Shown piece by piece: positions 60,571 to 64,000 of a DNA stretch of 64,000 bases. Made by a program: the position numbers and the translations under genes. How positions within the stretch are numbered: position 1 is the stretch's first letter; each line of letters begins with the position of its first letter. Location of the stretch: the NCBI RefSeq assembly GCF_003967355.1, contig NZ_BIFH01000014.1, forward strand, positions 248,001 through 312,000. Reading direction: 5' to 3'. The notes below the pieces were generated by a model. The model saw nothing but the letters and a program-made list of their open reading frames with translations, ran no database searches and was not told the origin of the DNA. The DNA comes from Embleya hyalina (GTDB taxonomy: Bacteria > Actinomycetota > Actinomycetes > Streptomycetales > Streptomycetaceae).

Positions 60571-61397
60571 GCTTCCAACTCCTGGATGACTGCTCGGATC
60601 ATCGCTGCCGACTCTCTCGGGGACAGAGCGTAGGCTCGTAGACGATCGTAGGCCGCCTGATGGTCGGCGACGGTGGTTGGATCCTCGCGCAACTGTCCGG
60701 TGTGGCTGCCTTCGAGGTATGCGACGGGCTCGCTGTCCGGGAGCGTCAGAAGGGTCAGCGATCCACCCAACACCGAGTGCGCCCCGGCGTCGAACGGCAG
60801 GACCTGGATCGTGCCGTACTGCGTATCCATCCGGGGCAACAGTGTTTCGAGTTGTGCGCGCATGACGGCCGGCCCACCGATCGGCCGAGCGATGGCTGCC
60901 TGATCGAGGATCGCGTCGTACCGTGGTGGGTCCTTCCGCGTGAAGATGCGTTGGCGATTGATGCGCGCGATGACGCGACGTTCGATCTCGGCCGTCGGCG
61001 CACCGGGCTCGAACCCGATGAATTGGGCGCGGGCGTAGTCGGGGGTTTGCAGCAGACCGGGAATCGTCTGTCCCGCGTACTCCAGGATCTGGATCGCCGT
61101 CGCCGCCAGCGTCATGAACGCGCGGTAGCGGTCCGGGAATTGGTCGTGCTCCACCATCTCGTACAGTCGCCCGAACAGACCGTCCGTCTCGAACGTGATG
61201 TCCAGCCGTGCCGGCATGTCCGGTGGGATCGCGCTTTCGCCTGTCTCGTACCGGGACAGGGCTGCCTTGCTATAGCCCAGGATCGACGCGCACGTCGTCA
61301 GTGACATGCCCACGTTGTTGCGCTTGACCCGAATCTCACGTCCGTACATTCGGCGAGGCGAGCCTTGGGGGTCGACGTCTTTTTCTCGATATCGCAC
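60423..61397 (-). CDS. XRE-family regulator with DUF5753 domain
   Basis: A 324-residue WhiJ-like regulator. The helix-turn-helix is VKRNNVGMSLTTCASILGYS / KAALSRYETGESAIPP, followed by the DUF5753 domain (QTIPGLLQTPDYARAQFIG, later GGSLTLLTLPDSEPVAYLE). Members of this family usually end soon after the MIRAVIQELEAW helix; here the frame continues about 45 residues (RHGERARTATGIKATVSRS) while reading through the DUF397 gene, which could mark a lost stop codon or a frameshift. GTG 61397 has GAGGG eight bases upstream. Confidence 0.85.
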   Translation of the reverse strand: MRYREKDVDPQGSPRRMYGREIRVKRNNVGMSLTTCASILGYSKAALSRYETGESAIPPDMPARLDITFETDGLFGRLYEMVEHDQFPDRYRAFMTLAATAIQILEYAGQTIPGLLQTPDYARAQFIGFEPGAPTAEIERRVIARINRQRIFTRKDPPRYDAILDQAAIARPIGGPAVMRAQLETLLPRMDTQYGTIQVLPFDAGAHSVLGGSLTLLTLPDSEPVAYLEGSHTGQLREDPTTVADHQAAYDRLRAYALSPRESAAMIRAVIQELEAWERPEAQTSRHGERARTATGIKATVSRSAMISRASSRYATRKTRASDT

Positions 61398-61637
61398 GGG
61401 TGTTCCCTCTTTCGTTCCACCGCAAATCGGTAACGGCGCCGAGATGCGCAGGTCGGTTCGCCCACTTCATGATGGGACGCAGGGCGACAGACCGTGTGCG
61501 AAACGGAGCGGAAGTCCCCTTGTTCGAGAACGTCGCCGGACGCAGGAGCCGAAAGGTCCTGACGGCGGCGGGCGTTGGGGGCGGGGATCTACCTGGCAGC
61601 GGACCCCACCCCCGGCGTGCCTCAAGAGAAAGGACAC

Positions 61638-61883
61638 GTGCCCACGATGACATATCGAATCGGGTGGACTCAACGTGGTGCGACGCCCGCGCCGGAGGTG
61701 CATCGCGACCGGCAGGACGAGCGCCTGAGGCTGTTGGTTCGGGAGTGGGTTGCAAAATCGCAGACCGAGAGCGCTGCATCTGTCCCGGTCCCGACTCCCG
61801 CAGGGTGGTTGTGGTTGCGACGGTTGTGGCCGGCTCGGCGATTGTTGGTGCGGTTCCGCTCGGATGGACGGACCGGGCGATGA
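61638..61883 (+). CDS. Small hypothetical protein, translationally coupled to next gene
   Basis: An 81-residue protein of unknown function, rich in Arg, Trp and Leu (LRLLVREWVAKSQ, WLWLRRLWPARRLLVRF). Start GTG 61638 has AAAGGA directly upstream. Its stop codon overlaps the next start (ATGA at 61880-61883). It lies divergently from the XRE regulator with a 240-base gap, the usual arrangement of small genes controlled by such regulators. No motif, signal peptide or homologue that I can name. Confidence 0.6.
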   Translation: MPTMTYRIGWTQRGATPAPEVHRDRQDERLRLLVREWVAKSQTESAASVPVPTPAGWLWLRRLWPARRLLVRFRSDGRTGR

Positions 61884-62398
61884 CCATTCGGAAGTGGGTC
61901 TTGGGGAATACGCAGGAAGACATCGCCAAGGGGCGGGAGTTCTTCGAGCGTTACCGGCATGCGTGGTGCCGGGACTCGTATTCGGGGCGGGAAGGTGCGC
62001 TCATGGATGTGCAGGGGCGACAGGTGCATTTGCGGCTGCGTACCGGGACGGAATTCACCTCGAATGTGCGGGACTTGGTGATTCTGCGGCTGGCGCCGCC
62101 CGCATTGGGGAGTGAAGTGCGGTATGTGGGTGGGGGAGACGCGAGTCTTCGGCCCGAGGGGATGCTCGTGGAGCTGTGCGCTGTGGATGACGGCGTGCTT
62201 GCGACGGTGCAACCGGCCGACGGGGAGGCGTGGTTCGCGTTGTTGGCGGATTTGGAGCGGGCCGGGTGTCCCGTGGGGGCGGTGGCGGAGTGGGGGGAGC
62301 CGCCGTTTTTGGTGGGCGTGGAGCCGGAGGACGCGTTCGGTGAGATCTGGGAGCGGATCAAGGCCGCTCAGGACGCCTGGTGGGTGCGGGGGCGATAG
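61880..62398 (+). CDS. Hypothetical protein, second gene of coupled pair
   Basis: A 172-residue soluble protein I do not recognise. It opens with WVLGNTQEDIAKGREFFERY and is rich in short beta-type stretches (GRQVHLRLRTGTEFTSNVRD, GDASLRPEGMLVELCAVDDG) ending with a helix (EDAFGEIWERIKAAQDAWW). ATG 61880 overlaps the preceding stop by four bases, so it depends on translation of the small gene. Codon use is slightly less GC-biased than its neighbours, which would fit recent acquisition. Confidence 0.65.
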   Translation: MTIRKWVLGNTQEDIAKGREFFERYRHAWCRDSYSGREGALMDVQGRQVHLRLRTGTEFTSNVRDLVILRLAPPALGSEVRYVGGGDASLRPEGMLVELCAVDDGVLATVQPADGEAWFALLADLERAGCPVGAVAEWGEPPFLVGVEPEDAFGEIWERIKAAQDAWWVRGR

Positions 62399-62439
62399 GC
62401 GGCGCCCCCGTCACCCGCCGGGTCCTGCGGGCCCCCGTG

Positions 62440-63777
62440 CTACAGGGTGCGCGTGGGGGGCATTCCGGAGTGGCCCGTGGGTGGGGTCTTGACGGCCAGG
62501 ATCTGGTTCACGCCGATTCGGTTCTGTTCGAAGGCCAGGGCCGAGGCGGCCATGTAGAGGCGCCAGACGCGGACTCTGCCCGGGGTCGTCAGCGTGGCCG
62601 CCCGCTCCCGGTCGGATTCCAGGTTGGTCACCCATGCGCGCAGCGTGGTCGCGTAGTGCTCGCGGAGCGCGTGTACGTCGCGGACCTCGAGCCCGGCCTC
62701 CTCCAATACCGACACCGTGGTGCCGATCGGGGCCAACTCGCCGTCGGGGAAGACGTAGCGGTCGATGAACTCGTCGACCTGGTAGGTCTCCTCGTTCGGC
62801 ACGGGGCGGCGGGAGATCTGGTGGTTGAGCAACCGCCCGCCGGGGCGCAGGAGTTCGTACAGCGTGTCGGCGTAGGCGCGGAACTGCACGCGGCCCACGT
62901 GTTCGGCCATGCCGATCGAGGAGATCGCGTCGTAGGGGCCGTCGGCGTGCTCGCGGTAGTCCTGGATCCTGATCTCCACCCGCCCGGTCAGACCGGCCTC
63001 GGAGACCCGCTTGCGAGCCAGGTCGGCCTGTTCGTGCGAGATGGTGATGCCGACCACCTGCACGCCGTAGTGCTCGGCGGCGTGCAGCGCCATCGAACCC
63101 CACCCGCAGCCGACGTCGAGCAGCCGCATCCCGGGGCCGAGCGCGAGCTTGCGGCAGATCAGGTCCAGCTTCGCCCGCTGGGCGTCCTCCAACGTCGCGT
63201 CGGGGCGATCCCAATAGGCGCACGAGTAGACCATGGACGGGCCCAGGACCAGCCCGTAGAAGTCGTTGCCGACGTCGTAGTGGTGCCGGATCGCCTCCTG
63301 GTCGCGGCGCACGCTGTGCAGCACGCCCCGGCGGCGCCGGACCTCCTCGGCGGGCGCCGGCGGCGGCACCGGCAGGCCGGTCAGGGTGAGCATCGTGCCC
63401 AGCGGGCGGGCCGCGTCGCGCGCGGTACGCCCGGCGGCGCGCAGCCGGGCGGCGGGTCCGAACCGGGCGCCGGAGACGCCCGCCACCGGCCCCACCGGCA
63501 CCGGCTCGTCGCGGTTGAGCGCCAGCCCGGACAGCCGGGTCAGCGCGTCGTAGAGGTCACCGTCGACATCGAGGTCGCCCGACACCCAGCCGCGGGCGAA
63601 GCCGAGTTCGCCCGGCGACCACACCAGTCGGCGCAGCGCGCGGCGATTGCGCACCACCAGCGCCGGACCGTCCGGCGGACCGGCCTCGCTGCCGTCCCAG
63701 GCCCGGATCCGGATCGGCGACGGGCGGCCGAGGACCTGCTGAGCCAGTGCGGCGAGGCGGTCGGCGGTGTGCGGCAT
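62440..63777 (-). CDS. cfa: Cyclopropane-fatty-acyl-phospholipid synthase family methyltransferase
   Basis: A 445-residue SAM-dependent enzyme that adds a methylene bridge to, or methylates, the double bond of membrane lipid acyl chains. The N-terminal domain (VVRNRRALRRLVWSPGELGF, ARGWVSGDLDVDGDLYD) is followed by the catalytic part: HHYDVGNDFYGLVLGPSMVYSCAYW, motif I LLDVGCGWGSMALHAAEHYG, VGITIS, SIGMAEHVG and YVFPDGELAPIG. ATG 63777 has GGAGG eight bases upstream. It is convergent with the coupled hypothetical pair. Confidence 0.94.
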   Translation of the reverse strand: MPHTADRLAALAQQVLGRPSPIRIRAWDGSEAGPPDGPALVVRNRRALRRLVWSPGELGFARGWVSGDLDVDGDLYDALTRLSGLALNRDEPVPVGPVAGVSGARFGPAARLRAAGRTARDAARPLGTMLTLTGLPVPPPAPAEEVRRRRGVLHSVRRDQEAIRHHYDVGNDFYGLVLGPSMVYSCAYWDRPDATLEDAQRAKLDLICRKLALGPGMRLLDVGCGWGSMALHAAEHYGVQVVGITISHEQADLARKRVSEAGLTGRVEIRIQDYREHADGPYDAISSIGMAEHVGRVQFRAYADTLYELLRPGGRLLNHQISRRPVPNEETYQVDEFIDRYVFPDGELAPIGTTVSVLEEAGLEVRDVHALREHYATTLRAWVTNLESDRERAATLTTPGRVRVWRLYMAASALAFEQNRIGVNQILAVKTPPTGHSGMPPTRTL

Positions 63778-63946
63778 GACGGATTCCTCCGCGGTGGTGG
63801 ATCCCCGGACTCCCGAGCCGGGCGACACCGTTGCCCCTACCCCACGCGCGCCACGACTCGAACGGAATTGCTCCGTCCGGGCCGGCCGGCCGCCCCGGAC
63901 GGAGCAGGACGGCCGCCGGCCACGCGCACCGAGCGCGACGCCGAGG

Positions 63947-64000
63947 TCACAGCACCTTGGACAGGAACGCCTTCGTGCGCTCGTGCTGTGGGTTGGCCAG
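63947..64000 (-). CDS. C-terminal end of an amino-acid ABC transporter ATP-binding protein (partial)
   Basis: The last 17 codons visible before the right edge read LANPQHERTKAFLSKVL and a stop, the conserved C-terminus of polar amino-acid ABC importer ATPases of the GlnQ/GluA type (NPxHERTKxFLxKVL). The rest of the gene and presumably the permease and binding protein genes lie to the right. Only the tail supports this, so the substrate is unknown. Confidence 0.75.
   Translation of the reverse strand: MANPQHERTKAFLSKVL

Noticed and set aside
61400-62398. A longer version of the second coupled gene beginning at 61400
   Set aside because: The first 160 residues overlap the small gene in another frame and have no ribosome site; the ATGA overlap at 61880 gives a better start.
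1-64000. Prophage, integrative element or biosynthetic gene cluster
   Set aside because: No integrase, transposase, phage structural gene, PKS or NRPS gene is present; the only biosynthetic hint is the truncated siderophore N-hydroxylase at the left edge.

Overview
The window is about 70 percent or more G+C with strong third-position GC bias, GTG starts, few TTA codons and a dense set of actinomycete-specific families: DUF397 paired with an XRE regulator, DUF5302, the PF04672 methyltransferase family, an AfsR/SARP regulator, a mycothiol-dependent enzyme and Ku/LigD end joining. This points to a chromosome of Streptomyces or a close Streptomycetaceae relative (Embleya, Yinghuangia and similar). 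The genus is inference. I see no rRNA, tRNA, CRISPR, phage or transposase gene.

Layout. 1-5 kb: the end of a siderophore-type N-hydroxylase, a lipoprotein, a methyltransferase, and an iron-sulfur/globin fusion protein divergent from a TetR regulator with a clear operator. 5.5-9.7 kb: a MarR regulator divergent from an MFS pump and an enone-type reductase, with two matching operators between them. 9.7-16.5 kb: two secreted lipoproteins (CHRD/DUF3455 and lipoprotein_15), a zinc-ribbon SDR with altered catalytic residues, an NTF2-like protein, a GNAT and a PLP decarboxylase. 17-20 kb: a non-homologous end-joining island with Ku, polymerase and ligase as three separate genes. 20-24 kb: an ABC exporter followed by a two-component system. 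24-29.5 kb: a repetitive inverted element and a giant 1564-residue repeat protein of unknown role.

30-36 kb: a YbdK-type carboxylate-amine ligase, a two-domain RCK channel-like protein carrying a TTA codon, an amidohydrolase, a YbaK-type deacylase and a hemerythrin. 36-41 kb: a large SARP-ATPase regulator preceded by four exact 11-bp-spaced repeats, with a small membrane protein downstream. 41-46.5 kb: a mycothiol-dependent enzyme, a GMC oxidoreductase, DUF5302, and an MFS pump with its TetR regulator facing the remains of an SDR gene. 47.5-50.7 kb: leuA with a leucine leader peptide and mutually exclusive hairpins, followed by a GntR/FCD regulator; both genes carry the same operator-like element. 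51.7-53.6 kb: an LLM monooxygenase/FMN reductase pair. 54.8-58.5 kb: a TetR regulator divergent from an acyl-CoA dehydrogenase/SDR/SDR operon with a 16-bp palindrome. 59-64 kb: a MerR-methyltransferase fusion, an XRE/DUF397 pair, a translationally coupled pair of unknown genes, a cyclopropane fatty acid synthase and the tail of an amino-acid ABC ATPase.

Much of the window consists of small regulator-plus-target modules whose operators can be read directly as palindromes or repeats. The least explained items are the giant solenoid-like protein, the inverted repeat element, the SARP direct repeats, the leuA control region and the degenerate SDR.
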